DNA from: an uncultured Lachnospiraceae bacterium
GTDB taxonomy: Bacteria > Bacillota > Clostridia > Lachnospirales > Lachnospiraceae
Assembly: GCA_910584965.1 (NCBI GenBank)
Contig: CAJUDZ010000002.1
Location: 124,001-188,000 of the forward strand
DNA length: 64,000 nt
Direction: 5' to 3'
Shown here: positions 1-9,110 of the stretch, piece by piece
Layout of the letters: every line of letters starts with the position of its first letter
Position numbering within the stretch: the first letter of the stretch is position 1
Program-made: the position numbers and the translations under genes
Notes under the pieces: model-generated
What the model saw: the letters and a program-made list of their open reading frames with translations, nothing else
Database searches by the model: none
What the model was told of the DNA's origin: nothing

Positions 1-2
1 TT

Positions 3-299
3 ACGATGGGAATGACGGAAATGATGATGCAGAGCCATCTTCATTTTGTCCATCTGCTTCCCGCCATGCCGGCGGAACTGAGAGAAGGCGCCGTGAAAGG
101 ACTGCTGGCAAGAGGGAATATCGAAGTGAGTTTTGCATGGAAGGACGCTGCGGTTTTGCGGGCGGAATTTTGTGCAGGGAAAGATAAGGAGATTTTTGTC
201 CTGGCAAACGGTGAAACGTTTCGGGTTTCGTTAAAAGCCGGGCAGAAAAAAAGCATAGATTGCACGAAAAGAAGCGGAGCGGAAAGGGGCAGAATATGA
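3..299 (+). CDS. GH95-type alpha-L-fucosidase, C-terminal end only
   Basis: Only the last ~98 codons lie in the window; the gene starts left of base 1. The visible end has MQSHLHFVHLLPAMP followed by EGAVKGLLARGNIEVSF, which resembles the conserved C-terminal part of GH95 glycoside hydrolases (usually MLLQSH..IHLLPALP..W..G.VKGLRARGGF). GH95 enzymes remove alpha-1,2-linked L-fucose, or in some members L-galactose, from glycans. The catalytic barrel is outside the window, so activity cannot be judged. Its TGA stop overlaps the ATG of the next gene (ATGA at 296-299), which suggests translational coupling with the GH31 gene. Confidence 0.8.
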   Translation, partial: TMGMTEMMMQSHLHFVHLLPAMPAELREGAVKGLLARGNIEVSFAWKDAAVLRAEFCAGKDKEIFVLANGETFRVSLKAGQKKSIDCTKRSGAERGRI

Positions 300-2752
300 A
301 AAATATAACGGTAACGGATACTTATGTGGAGGTACAGGCCGGAAAATGCAATTACCGCCTGATTCCGGTGACGGCGGAAATCATCCGGTGCATTACTTCC
401 AAAAAGGAAATCGCAGAAGATACGGGTTCCCTTATCATTGAGGATTTTGTCGGGAAAGGAGAATATCCGCCGGTAAAGTTTGAAGTGTGTCGGGATGAGG
501 AATCCGTATGCCTGAAAACGGCCGGCGTCCGGGTGAAAATCCTGTTGGATGACGGAGCGGTTTTCTGGCAGCATGCGGACGGCTCCGCATGGGCCCGGGA
601 AAGGGGAAGGGAACTGTCGGAAACGGACGTGTTCCGCTATACGACGGGCGATGAAGAACCGGTAATCCATCGCGTGAAAACCGTGGACGGCGAGCGGAAT
701 TTTATAAAAAATCTGAAAGAGACGGCGGACAGAAAGGCTTACCGCGGCAGAATCTTTTTTCAATGGGAAGAAGACGAAGGCATCTACGGGCTGGGGCAGG
801 CCGAAGAGGGAATTTATAATTACAGGGGGCATAATCAGTATCTTTATCAGCATAATATGCGTATACCGATGCCCATGTTTGTGTCGGACAGGGGATACGG
901 CGTGCTGGTGGACTGCTGTTCCCTGATGGTATTTCACGATGAAGTTTCCGACCAAAAGGAAAAGGAGGCAAAAGACTCTTATCTGTTTCTGGATACCGTA
1001 GACCAGATCGATACCTACTTTCTGGGAGGCGGCAGTATGGATGGCATTATCCGGGGATATCGGTATCTGACCGGAAAGGCGCAGCTTTTACCCAAATGGG
1101 CCTATGGTTATGTGCAGTCCAAAGAGCAGTATTATACGGGGCGCGAGCTGACGGATGTGGTAGAGAGATACCGGAAAGAGCAGATTCCGCTGGATTTGGT
1201 GGTGCAGGACTGGAACACATGGGAGCCGGGAAACTGGGGTGAAAAAATTCTCGACGGGAACCGCTATGGGGATATGAGAGCGTGTGCGGCACAAATCAAC
1301 CGGATGCACGCGCATACGATGGTATCCGTATGGCCGAATATGAATTTCGGCGGTAAAAACCATACGCAGTTTCTGGAAGCCGGGTATCTGCTGAACGATT
1401 TAAGCACTTATAACGCGTTTGACGAACGGGCCAGACGGATGTACTGGGAGCAGGCAAAGGAGGGCCTTTTCGATCAGGGGTTTGAGTCCTGGTGGTGCGA
1501 TTCCACGGAGCCTTTTTCCGGCCCGGACTGGAACGGAGAGGTAAAGAGAGAGCCCTGGGAACGTTACGTTCTGGTGGGAAACGAGCATAAGAAATATCTG
1601 GACGCCGCCGTGGCGAATGCGTTCGCCCTCCAGCATGCGAAAGGAATCTATGAAAACCAGCGCAGGGACTGTCCGGATAAGCGTGTCTTAAACCTGACCC
1701 GCTCCGGCTATGCTTCCGGCCAGAAGTACGGCGCCATGCTCTGGTCCGGCGATACATGCGCATCCTGGGAGACTTTGTGCACGCAGATTAAAGAAGGATT
1801 GAATATGGGGCTTTCCGGATATCCTTATTGGACCTTCGACATCGGCGGATTTTTTACGGTAGGAGAAAAATGGCAGAACAGGGGATGCGGATGCAGTACG
1901 GACGCGTCGCCGAAATGGTTCTGGCAGGGAAAATATGACGAAGGTGTCAGCGATAAGGGATACTGTGAGCTTTATACCAGATGGTTACAGGTGGGCGCGT
2001 TTCTCCCGATGTTCCGTTCTCATGGCACGGATACGCCGCGCGAGATATGGAATTTCGGGGAACCGGGGACGATGTTTTATGACGCAATAGCCAGGTTCAT
2101 CAGGCTTCGTTATCATTTGATGCCCTATGTTTATTCGATGGCCGGAGCGGTGCATTTCGAAGACGGCACCATGATGCGCAGTCTGCTGTTCGATTTCCCG
2201 CAGGACAAAACCGCGGCGGGAATCACCGATGAGTTTATGTTCGGGCCGGCGCTTTTGATCTGCGCCGTGACGGAACCGATGTACTATGAATCCGCCTCCC
2301 GTGAACTTTCCCGTAAAAAAAGCCGGAAATGTTATCTGCCGGAAGGATGCGGCTGGTATGATTACTGGACAAACCGGTATTATGAGGGCGGACAGACGGT
2401 GGAGGCGGAGGCGCCAATCGACATCATTCCGATATTCGTAAAGGCGGGTTCCATTCTTCCGACGGTCAGGGGGATTCAATACGCGGGACAAAAGCCTGAA
2501 GAACCGATGAAGATCTGCGTATATCCCGGAGCGGACGCGGAATTTACATTATATGAAGACGAAGGGGAGACCTATGGATTTGAAACCGGCGCATTTGTTA
2601 TGACGACTTTCTTTTGGAATGAACGGCTTCGTACTTTGGAAGTAAAATCACGAAAGGGCGATTATCCCGGCTGGCAGGAAGCGGAGTATACAGTGGAAAT
2701 CTGCGGGGAACAGGGGGATATCGTTTCATGCGGAAAGAAATATGAAAAATAA
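296..2752 (+). CDS. GH31 family glycoside hydrolase (alpha-xylosidase/alpha-glucosidase type)
   Basis: 818 residues from the ATG at 296, which follows a GGAAAGGGG ribosome site and overlaps the upstream stop; an in-frame ATG at 260 lies inside the previous gene and is less likely. An N-terminal beta-domain precedes a TIM barrel with LVVQDWNTWEPGNWG. The probable nucleophile is Asp402 in WWCDSTEP and the probable acid/base Asp486 in LWSGDTCASW, both in the usual GH31 positions. No signal peptide is seen, so it probably acts in the cytoplasm on imported oligosaccharides. The WW-D-TEP form of the nucleophile motif recalls bacterial alpha-xylosidases more than alpha-glucosidases, but this is a judgement by eye. 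Neighbours (fucosidase, GH2, esterase, transporter) support a role in stepwise trimming of a complex glycan. Confidence 0.9.
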   Translation: MKNITVTDTYVEVQAGKCNYRLIPVTAEIIRCITSKKEIAEDTGSLIIEDFVGKGEYPPVKFEVCRDEESVCLKTAGVRVKILLDDGAVFWQHADGSAWARERGRELSETDVFRYTTGDEEPVIHRVKTVDGERNFIKNLKETADRKAYRGRIFFQWEEDEGIYGLGQAEEGIYNYRGHNQYLYQHNMRIPMPMFVSDRGYGVLVDCCSLMVFHDEVSDQKEKEAKDSYLFLDTVDQIDTYFLGGGSMDGIIRGYRYLTGKAQLLPKWAYGYVQSKEQYYTGRELTDVVERYRKEQIPLDLVVQDWNTWEPGNWGEKILDGNRYGDMRACAAQINRMHAHTMVSVWPNMNFGGKNHTQFLEAGYLLNDLSTYNAFDERARRMYWEQAKEGLFDQGFESWWCDSTEPFSGPDWNGEVKREPWERYVLVGNEHKKYLDAAVANAFALQHAKGIYENQRRDCPDKRVLNLTRSGYASGQKYGAMLWSGDTCASWETLCTQIKEGLNMGLSGYPYWTFDIGGFFTVGEKWQNRGCGCSTDASPKWFWQGKYDEGVSDKGYCELYTRWLQVGAFLPMFRSHGTDTPREIWNFGEPGTMFYDAIARFIRLRYHLMPYVYSMAGAVHFEDGTMMRSLLFDFPQDKTAAGITDEFMFGPALLICAVTEPMYYESASRELSRKKSRKCYLPEGCGWYDYWTNRYYEGGQTVEAEAPIDIIPIFVKAGSILPTVRGIQYAGQKPEEPMKICVYPGADAEFTLYEDEGETYGFETGAFVMTTFFWNERLRTLEVKSRKGDYPGWQEAEYTVEICGEQGDIVSCGKKYEK

Positions 2753-4994
2753 ACTGTTTTTGAAGTATTTTATCATGAATCTGAGCCTGATCGTTGTTAT
2801 TCTGGCAAGCTGCCTCGTGGATATACTGTATACGTATCATCTGGAGAAAAGCAATATTATCGGGCAGAACGAAACGATGTTAAACGAGAGCCGGGGAGAA
2901 CTGGAGGAATTGCTGAACACGATCTCATCTATTTCTTCCGCGCTTCGTTCCAACGTTTCGCTTCAGGCGCTGAATAAGTATCATGGAGAGACATTATCCG
3001 CGGATAAGTATGTGGAAATGAATTATCTGCAGAAAGAATTGTTTAATGTCCAGACGATCGCCAATATATCCGGCACGGGATTTATTCTGTTCCAGCATAA
3101 TCCGGCCTTTGTCTCCACGGCACAGGTAGCCGCCGATTTCGGCGAATATTACGGAAAATATTTTGAGGTGGCGGGTAAAACGGCGGAAGAGTTTAAAAAC
3201 GAGATCATGGGTTTTTCGGATTATGTTACCTGTGTTTCCTATCCCGAAGTGACCGTATTTGACGGCAGGATAAAAGAACTGAAGAATCCGCTCGTCGTCG
3301 TTGCAAAGGCTTATATGAACCGGATTGTCGATCAGTCGGTGGCGTTTGTATTCGTAATAGACGAAAAAGAACTTTACGATAAGCTGTTTACCGATAATCA
3401 GAAAGACAACCTGATCTGCATTTCCGACAAATACGGCAATCCGCTGAACGTATACGGAGACGGGGCGGAAGAACTGAACGGGTATCTGGATCAGAACATA
3501 GAAAAGAGCAGGATGTACGCTATTTGCGGTTCCCAGTATTATTTGCAGAAAACGATGGAGACATTTAACAGAAATTCCATTATTTCCGCGATTCCGGCCA
3601 GACAGGTACAGCGGCAGACCATCCGTCTGCTCAGCGTAAATTTAAGCGTGCTGTTATTTGCGGTGGTCATCAGCATTTTGATTGTCATTCTGTTCAGTTA
3701 TCAGAAATCCGCATCCGTACAGGGGCTTTTGGATAATATTTACGAATGGGTCGAATCAAAATATGTGGCGGGCAACGAATATCAGTTTATCCGGGAAAAG
3801 GTGGGCATGATTGCCGATTCCAGGGATGAATATCAGAAAGCCCTGTCGGAGCTGCGCGTTCAGATGAATAACAATATTCTGGAACAGATGTTTGTATGGG
3901 AAATCACCTCGCCGAAGAAACAGGAATTATGCCGGAAAATGATTCCGGAAGAAATCCGGTATTTTTATGTGCTGGTTGTTTTATGCGAGGAAGAGGATGC
4001 GGAAGTGCTGCTGGATACTTTTTATGTGATGGACCAGATGGCCGGCGCTTATATTAACGGCGCGTATTTAAGGGCGCAGACGGCCATGAACGAATTGAGT
4101 TTCCTTGTGGGCGTCGAGGAGAACGCGCTGATCAGAAAATGGGAAGACTCCGATAAACTGGGACAGTTTCTGCGGGAGGTGACAAAGGAAGTCGGAAACG
4201 TTTTTCATATCGGCGTCAGCGGAATCGGGATGGAGTTTACGGATATCCATTCCTGCTATCTGCAGGCCAGACAGGCGCTCAACAGCTATACAAGGGAACA
4301 TTTGAACACGATCGGGTATTACGCCGATCTGCTCAACAGCACGGGAGACAATCTTGTGAATATCCATTTCGTGGACAAACTTTATCAATATCTTTTGAGC
4401 GGGAAAGAACAGACTTTTATGGAAACGATGGACAAACTGATGCGCCATTACCGGGTGAGTCCATACCTGTATGAAAAAAATATGCAGGAAATCTGTTATT
4501 CTATCCGGCATACGATTGTCTGCGCCGCGGCGGATCTGTCCATACAGGCGGCGGATCTGCGGATGGATAACTGGAGCGAGCGCAACAGCTTTGAAGAACG
4601 CGTGGAAGAACTGAAACAGGCCGCCTCCTGTTTGTTTGCGATAAACGAGAAGAACAAGCGGAGTCACAATAACCTCTTAAAAGAAAACATTATCGGGTAT
4701 ATTCATGAAAACTACCGGAATCCCAATTTATCGACGGCTATGGTCAGCGAAAATATGAAAATATCGGAAAAATACCTGATACAGTTTCTGAAGGAACAGA
4801 CGGGCAAAACATTCGCCAAATATATAGAAGAGATGCGCGTCGAAAAGGCGAAGGAACTTTTGTCGGAAACGGATTACAGCAACGAACAGATAGCCGGTAT
4901 GGCCGGCTTCGGCTCCCTGAACAGTTTCTACCGGGTGTTCAATAAAAAAACCGGTGTTTCGCCCGGAACATACCGGAAAAAGCAGGGTTTTTGA
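2742..4994 (+). CDS. Membrane-bound AraC-family transcriptional regulator
   Basis: 750 residues. A membrane segment near residues 8-28 is followed by an extracellular sensor region of about 270 residues, a second membrane segment near residues 295-320 (SVLLFAVVISILIVILFSY), a cytoplasmic linker and a C-terminal AraC helix-turn-helix domain (about 645-750), ending KTGVSPGTYRKKQGF. This layout is typical of Firmicutes regulators that sense an extracellular sugar or binding protein and activate a neighbouring LipO/LplB/YtcP transporter. The start overlaps the end of the GH31 gene by 11 bases, so it is probably co-transcribed with it. The strong hairpin at 5048-5080 ends this transcript. The likely target is the transporter operon starting at 5220 (inference). 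Confidence 0.9.
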   Translation: MKNKLFLKYFIMNLSLIVVILASCLVDILYTYHLEKSNIIGQNETMLNESRGELEELLNTISSISSALRSNVSLQALNKYHGETLSADKYVEMNYLQKELFNVQTIANISGTGFILFQHNPAFVSTAQVAADFGEYYGKYFEVAGKTAEEFKNEIMGFSDYVTCVSYPEVTVFDGRIKELKNPLVVVAKAYMNRIVDQSVAFVFVIDEKELYDKLFTDNQKDNLICISDKYGNPLNVYGDGAEELNGYLDQNIEKSRMYAICGSQYYLQKTMETFNRNSIISAIPARQVQRQTIRLLSVNLSVLLFAVVISILIVILFSYQKSASVQGLLDNIYEWVESKYVAGNEYQFIREKVGMIADSRDEYQKALSELRVQMNNNILEQMFVWEITSPKKQELCRKMIPEEIRYFYVLVVLCEEEDAEVLLDTFYVMDQMAGAYINGAYLRAQTAMNELSFLVGVEENALIRKWEDSDKLGQFLREVTKEVGNVFHIGVSGIGMEFTDIHSCYLQARQALNSYTREHLNTIGYYADLLNSTGDNLVNIHFVDKLYQYLLSGKEQTFMETMDKLMRHYRVSPYLYEKNMQEICYSIRHTIVCAAADLSIQAADLRMDNWSERNSFEERVEELKQAASCLFAINEKNKRSHNNLLKENIIGYIHENYRNPNLSTAMVSENMKISEKYLIQFLKEQTGKTFAKYIEEMRVEKAKELLSETDYSNEQIAGMAGFGSLNSFYRVFNKKTGVSPGTYRKKQGF

Positions 4995-5047
4995 TGTAAA
5001 ATCTTACTTTTTGAGAGGCTTTTCATAAATTGAATAACAGGAATTGC

Positions 5048-5080
5048 AAAAAAAGACTGGAATGATTTCAGTCTTTTTTT
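5048..5080 (+). terminator. Intrinsic terminator after the AraC-type regulator
   Basis: A perfect 12-bp stem (AAAAAAAGACTG at 5048-5059, CAGTCTTTTTTT at 5069-5080) with a 9-base loop. The arms are flanked by A and T runs, so it could stop transcription in either direction. It separates the GH31/regulator unit from the transporter operon. Confidence 0.85.
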
Positions 5081-5219
5081 GGGATTATTACTAAATAGGA
5101 GATTGATCCGGATATTGAGATTAGGAATGCTTTTCAAAGTGTGATATGGTGAAAAAGACAAAGCGAGGGCAGTATCATCGCGGAGAAACTACTAACTATT
5201 TTAACTCAGGAGGTACAAT

Positions 5220-6959
5220 ATGAAAAAGAAAAGTATCAGCATTTTATTAAGTGCAGTCATGTGTATCGGCTTGCTGGCCGGCTGCGGCTCCGGCGGAAGC
5301 GGCGGAGGCGGAAACGCTTCGGGCGATGCGGGTTCGGATACATCCACGGCGGCAGCGGAAAGCACAGGCGATACCGCGGGGAGCGGGGAAGCCGCGGACG
5401 GCGGGGAATCCTCCGGAAAAAAGACATTGACGATCGCAATTCCCCAGGATGCTAATGTGGAAGATTACGATACCAACTATCTGACATTGATGATCGAAGA
5501 AGAATGCGATGTGGAGCTTGAATTTCTGCTGCTTCCTACGGCTATTAACGATGCGAAATCGAAATTATCCCTGATGGCAAGTTCCGGGGAAAAAATGCCC
5601 GATGTAGTCTGCATGAACCTGACAAGCCTGGAAGTGTTGGAGTATGGTAAGAACGGTGTTTTCATTCCGATGAACGACTATCTGTATGATGCGGAAGCAA
5701 CGCCTCATTTTAACGCGATGGACGATGAGGGAAAAGAGGCAATCTTACAGGCGATTACGAGCGCGGACGGCAATATTTATACGCTGGCCGACTATTCGCC
5801 GGAAGATTTCAATATGACGCCTTACCGGTGCTGGATTAATAAGGCATGGCTGGATACACTGGGGCTTTCCGTACCGACGACAACGGAAGAGCTGAAAGCG
5901 GTGTGTGAAGCATTTGCAACACAGGACCCGAACGGGAACGGCGTAAACGATGAGATTGCCATTACGGGAAGCGTTCCGAGCGCCGCATGGGGATGTTTTA
6001 CGCCTTACTACATCATGAATTCTTTCATTTTCTATAACGGGGACCAGGCAAATAACGGGCTGGCGCTTGCAGAAGACGGAAAAACGGTGATCGCGCCGTT
6101 TGCAACGCCGGAGTGGAAAGCCGGACTGGAATTTATGAGTGAACTGAATGCGGAAGGCCTTTTAGACCCGTCCATGTTTACGATGGATGCCACACAGTTT
6201 ACGGCATTGCTCGATCAGAGCCCGAATATCGTCGGCTGTGTATGCGTCGGCGGCTGGGGTTACTGGACAAACGGACTGGATTCCGAAAATTTCCAGGAAT
6301 TTGAACTGATGGCGCCTTTAAAAGGACCGGAAGGCGTGGCGTACAGCGCGACCTTTGAGTACAATCCTAATTTCTATTACAACATTACGAAAGACTGTGA
6401 AGACGTAGAGCTGGCAATGAAGGTCGGCGATTTCTTCTACCGCAAAGACGTATCCCTCACAACGCGTTACGGAGAAGAGGGCGTGGACTGGTCTAAGGAG
6501 GAAGCGGAAACTTCCAAAAAGGTTGGATTGTATGAAGATGCCCTCGGGATCCCCTGTGAACTCGCTATTCTGGAAAACCAGTGGTCGAAAGTACAGAACA
6601 AACACTGGTATCATGCCTGCCCGAACTACCTGAGCGTACATGATTACCGGAGCATGGATTCCCTGCAGGAGGGTGATGACAATCGGAATGCGGTTTTACG
6701 GTCAACCTCTTTCGATCTGTATTATGAAGAACATCCCGAATTGCTGCCGACTCTGGCTTACACGGGAGAAGAAGCGGAAGCGATCGCGGATATCGCAACG
6801 GATATTTCCACCTATGTTACCAGCAGCCTTGCGGAATTTGTCACAGGAAACCGTCCGTTATCCGATTGGGATAATTATCTGACGGAACTTGACAACATGG
6901 GATTGCAGCAGCTGCTTGAGACAGCGCAGAACGCATACGACAGAATGTCGGCCGAATAA
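5220..6959 (+). CDS. Extracellular sugar-binding lipoprotein of an ABC transporter (LipO type)
   Basis: 579 residues, with AGGAGG 6 bases before the ATG. A lipoprotein signal peptide ends in the lipobox LLAGC with the acylated Cys at residue 22. A Gly/Ser/Ala-rich linker (about 23-65) precedes a family 1 solute-binding domain beginning TLTIAIPQDANVEDY. Length and neighbours match the LipO group that works with LplB and YtcP permeases in complex oligosaccharide import. No ATPase is encoded nearby; in this family a shared MsmX-type ATPase is usual. Being first behind the terminator at 5048-5080, it probably has its own promoter, though no convincing -35/-10 pair was seen. A structured 210-base gap follows, which may hold the binding protein message at a higher level than the permease messages. 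Confidence 0.92.
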   Translation: MKKKSISILLSAVMCIGLLAGCGSGGSGGGGNASGDAGSDTSTAAAESTGDTAGSGEAADGGESSGKKTLTIAIPQDANVEDYDTNYLTLMIEEECDVELEFLLLPTAINDAKSKLSLMASSGEKMPDVVCMNLTSLEVLEYGKNGVFIPMNDYLYDAEATPHFNAMDDEGKEAILQAITSADGNIYTLADYSPEDFNMTPYRCWINKAWLDTLGLSVPTTTEELKAVCEAFATQDPNGNGVNDEIAITGSVPSAAWGCFTPYYIMNSFIFYNGDQANNGLALAEDGKTVIAPFATPEWKAGLEFMSELNAEGLLDPSMFTMDATQFTALLDQSPNIVGCVCVGGWGYWTNGLDSENFQEFELMAPLKGPEGVAYSATFEYNPNFYYNITKDCEDVELAMKVGDFFYRKDVSLTTRYGEEGVDWSKEEAETSKKVGLYEDALGIPCELAILENQWSKVQNKHWYHACPNYLSVHDYRSMDSLQEGDDNRNAVLRSTSFDLYYEEHPELLPTLAYTGEEAEAIADIATDISTYVTSSLAEFVTGNRPLSDWDNYLTELDNMGLQQLLETAQNAYDRMSAE

Positions 6960-6962
6960 GCA

Positions 6963-7021
6963 GGTAATTGCGAAATCCATTATTGCAGGACAGAAGTTGT
7001 GAAAACGGACAAATCATAAGC
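6963..7021. repeat. ~60-bp intergenic repeat, copy A
   Basis: It starts GGTAATTGCGAAA and ends AATCATAAGC, and shares roughly 80-85 percent identity by eye with 43420-43479. It lies 3 bases after the stop of the binding protein gene. No terminal repeats or coding capacity were found in it. Its nature is unknown; it could be a short REP-like or MITE-derived element. Confidence 0.75.
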
Positions 7022-7104
7022 AGGGCTCTGTGCCGCCGCCGGTGCCTGGATGCCGTACTCCGGCGTCTTAGCACCGCTGCGGGCGACAGTGCAGCGATGC
7101 CCTG
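7020..7104 (+). other. Folded intergenic RNA region between binding protein and permease genes
   Basis: GCAGGGC at 7020-7026 can pair with GCCCTGC at 7098-7104. Inside, GGTGC can pair with GCACC, and GCCG with CGGC around a five-base loop, giving nested stems. It sits in the 210-base gap between the lipoprotein gene and the first permease gene. It may be a message-stabilising or processing structure; no known riboswitch was recognised. Confidence 0.4.
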
Positions 7105-7169
7105 CGGCGATTGTCTGCTTTGTACAACGAAAGCCTTCGCATACAGTGAAAAGAGAGGAAAGGAACTGC

Positions 7170-8114
7170 ATGAGTAAAGAAAGACGGAAAACTCCATCGA
7201 AGAAAAGCCTTCGTAAGAGAATCGCGGCGGGATGGCAGGTTTATTTGCTGCTCCTGCTCCCGCTCATTTATCTGGTTATTTTCTGCTACGTACCCATGGG
7301 CGGATTGGTGCTGGCCTTTAAGGATTATACGATTGCCGATGGAATCTGGGGGAGCGCGTGGGTAGGTTTTCAGAATTTTAAGACCTTTTTTTCTTCCTAT
7401 AAATTCCCGATTGTTCTGCGCAACACACTGGTTCTTGCCGTATATTCCCTTTTGGTGGGATTCCCGATACCGATTCTGTTCGCATTGCTTTTGAATGCTT
7501 TTCCCAAAAAGCGTTACGCAAAGGTGGTACAGAGCGTCACTTACATACCCCATTTTATCTCTACCGTTGTCATGGTGGGTATTATCATACAGATTTTGAA
7601 CAACCGTACCGGGATTTATGGAAACCTTTATATGTTTTTTACGGGTCAGACTGCGGAAGATATTCTGGCCAAAGGAAGTTTATTTAAGCATATTTTCGTA
7701 TGGTCCGGCATCTGGCAAAGCACCGGATATAACGCGATTATATATATTGCCGCGCTGTCGAGCGTGGATCAGAGCCTGCATGAGGCGGCCTGTATTGACG
7801 GGGCAACAAGGTTCCAGCGGCTTTTATACGTCGACTGGCCCTGCATCCGTCCAACCGCTGTGATTATGCTGATTTTAGCGGCGGGCGGCATCATGAACGT
7901 GAGCTTCGAAAAAGCTTTGCTGATGCAGAACGATCTGAATATTGCATACAGTGAAGTCATATCGACGTATGTGTATAAAGTCGGACTGCAAAAAGGGATT
8001 GGCGATTTTTCGCTGTCCACTGCGATCGGTATGTTCAATTCGGTTATCAATTTTATTCTGCTCATGATCGTCAATACGATCAGCAAAAAGCTGACCAGCG
8101 ATTCAATCTTTTAA
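7170..8114 (+). CDS. Sugar ABC transporter permease (LplB type)
   Basis: 314 residues from the ATG at 7170, which follows GGAAAGGAA; an earlier in-frame ATG at 7050 lies in the structured intergenic region and adds a non-family extension. Six membrane segments are visible, the first VYLLLLLPLIYLVIFCYVP. The coupling motif that contacts the ATPase is EAACIDGATRFQRLLYVDWP (about residues 207-226). The family forms a heterodimer with a YtcP-type permease, here the next gene 12 bases downstream. It would carry the substrate bound by the lipoprotein at 5220 across the membrane. Confidence 0.93.
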   Translation: MSKERRKTPSKKSLRKRIAAGWQVYLLLLLPLIYLVIFCYVPMGGLVLAFKDYTIADGIWGSAWVGFQNFKTFFSSYKFPIVLRNTLVLAVYSLLVGFPIPILFALLLNAFPKKRYAKVVQSVTYIPHFISTVVMVGIIIQILNNRTGIYGNLYMFFTGQTAEDILAKGSLFKHIFVWSGIWQSTGYNAIIYIAALSSVDQSLHEAACIDGATRFQRLLYVDWPCIRPTAVIMLILAAGGIMNVSFEKALLMQNDLNIAYSEVISTYVYKVGLQKGIGDFSLSTAIGMFNSVINFILLMIVNTISKKLTSDSIF

Positions 8115-8126
8115 GAGGAGATTTGT

Positions 8127-9023
8127 ATGAGAAAGTACAGGAAAACAACAGGGTCTTCGGACTTTTTATTTTATGGTATTACAGGCATTATCATCACGGT
8201 CTTCTTCCTGGTCGTGCTGTATCCGGTCATTTTTGTGATTGCGGCGTCCTTTTCTTCGGGGGATGCGGTAACGGCGGGAAAGGTTTTTCTCTGGCCTGTG
8301 GATTTCAGCCTGGACGGTTATAATACGGTTTTTCACAATTCACAGGTGCTGACCGGTTTTAAAAATTCTTTTCTGTATACGTTCGTGGGAACGGTTATTA
8401 ACGTCACACTGACCATGTGTGCCGCTTACGCGCTGACAAGGGTGGAAGTGCCGGGCATTAATAAGATCATGTTTTTATTTACATTTACCATGTTTTTCGG
8501 AGGCGGTATCATTCCGAATTACATACTGGTCCGCAATCTTCATCTGATGAATACGATGTGGGCGATGGTTCTGCCCGGCGCGGTCAGCGCTTATAATCTG
8601 ATTATCGCAAGAACCTTCATACAGTCCAATATTCCGAAGGAACTGCATGAAGCGGCCAAGATGGACGGATGCGGGGACATCAAATTTTTTCTGAAAATCG
8701 TTCTGCCGCTTTCCGGCGCTGTTATTGCGGTTTTGGTGCTGTTTTACGGCGTGGCGAACTGGAACTCTTATTTTAATGCGATGTTGTATTTGAACGATAA
8801 GGAAAAATATTCTCTGCCGATCGTGTTAAAGCAGATTCTGATAGCCAGCCAGATAGACCCGTCCACCGTGACGGACCCGGAATTACAGATGCAGATCGCG
8901 CGGATTGCCAACGTCATCAAATATGCGCTGATTGTGGTTGCGATGGTGCCGATTGCCGTTATTTATCCTTTCATCCAGAAATATTTCGTCAAGGGCGTGA
9001 TGATCGGTTCCATTAAAGGTTAG
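8127..9023 (+). CDS. Sugar ABC transporter permease (YtcP/CUT1 type)
   Basis: 298 residues, ATG preceded by GAGGAG. Six membrane segments are visible and the coupling motif EAAKMDGCGDIKFFLKIVLP lies near residues 175-194. The ending FVKGVMIGSIKG is typical of this permease group. It pairs with the LplB-type permease just upstream to form the membrane channel. The next gene starts 87 bases later and is probably in the same transcript. Confidence 0.93.
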   Translation: MRKYRKTTGSSDFLFYGITGIIITVFFLVVLYPVIFVIAASFSSGDAVTAGKVFLWPVDFSLDGYNTVFHNSQVLTGFKNSFLYTFVGTVINVTLTMCAAYALTRVEVPGINKIMFLFTFTMFFGGGIIPNYILVRNLHLMNTMWAMVLPGAVSAYNLIIARTFIQSNIPKELHEAAKMDGCGDIKFFLKIVLPLSGAVIAVLVLFYGVANWNSYFNAMLYLNDKEKYSLPIVLKQILIASQIDPSTVTDPELQMQIARIANVIKYALIVVAMVPIAVIYPFIQKYFVKGVMIGSIKG

Positions 9024-9110
9024 GCACGGCGGGTTCATCGGAAGAAAAGGAACCTGCGGCGACTGCATGCGGCATTCTTTTTGACAGACAGACGGAGGAG
9101 AACAGAAGGA

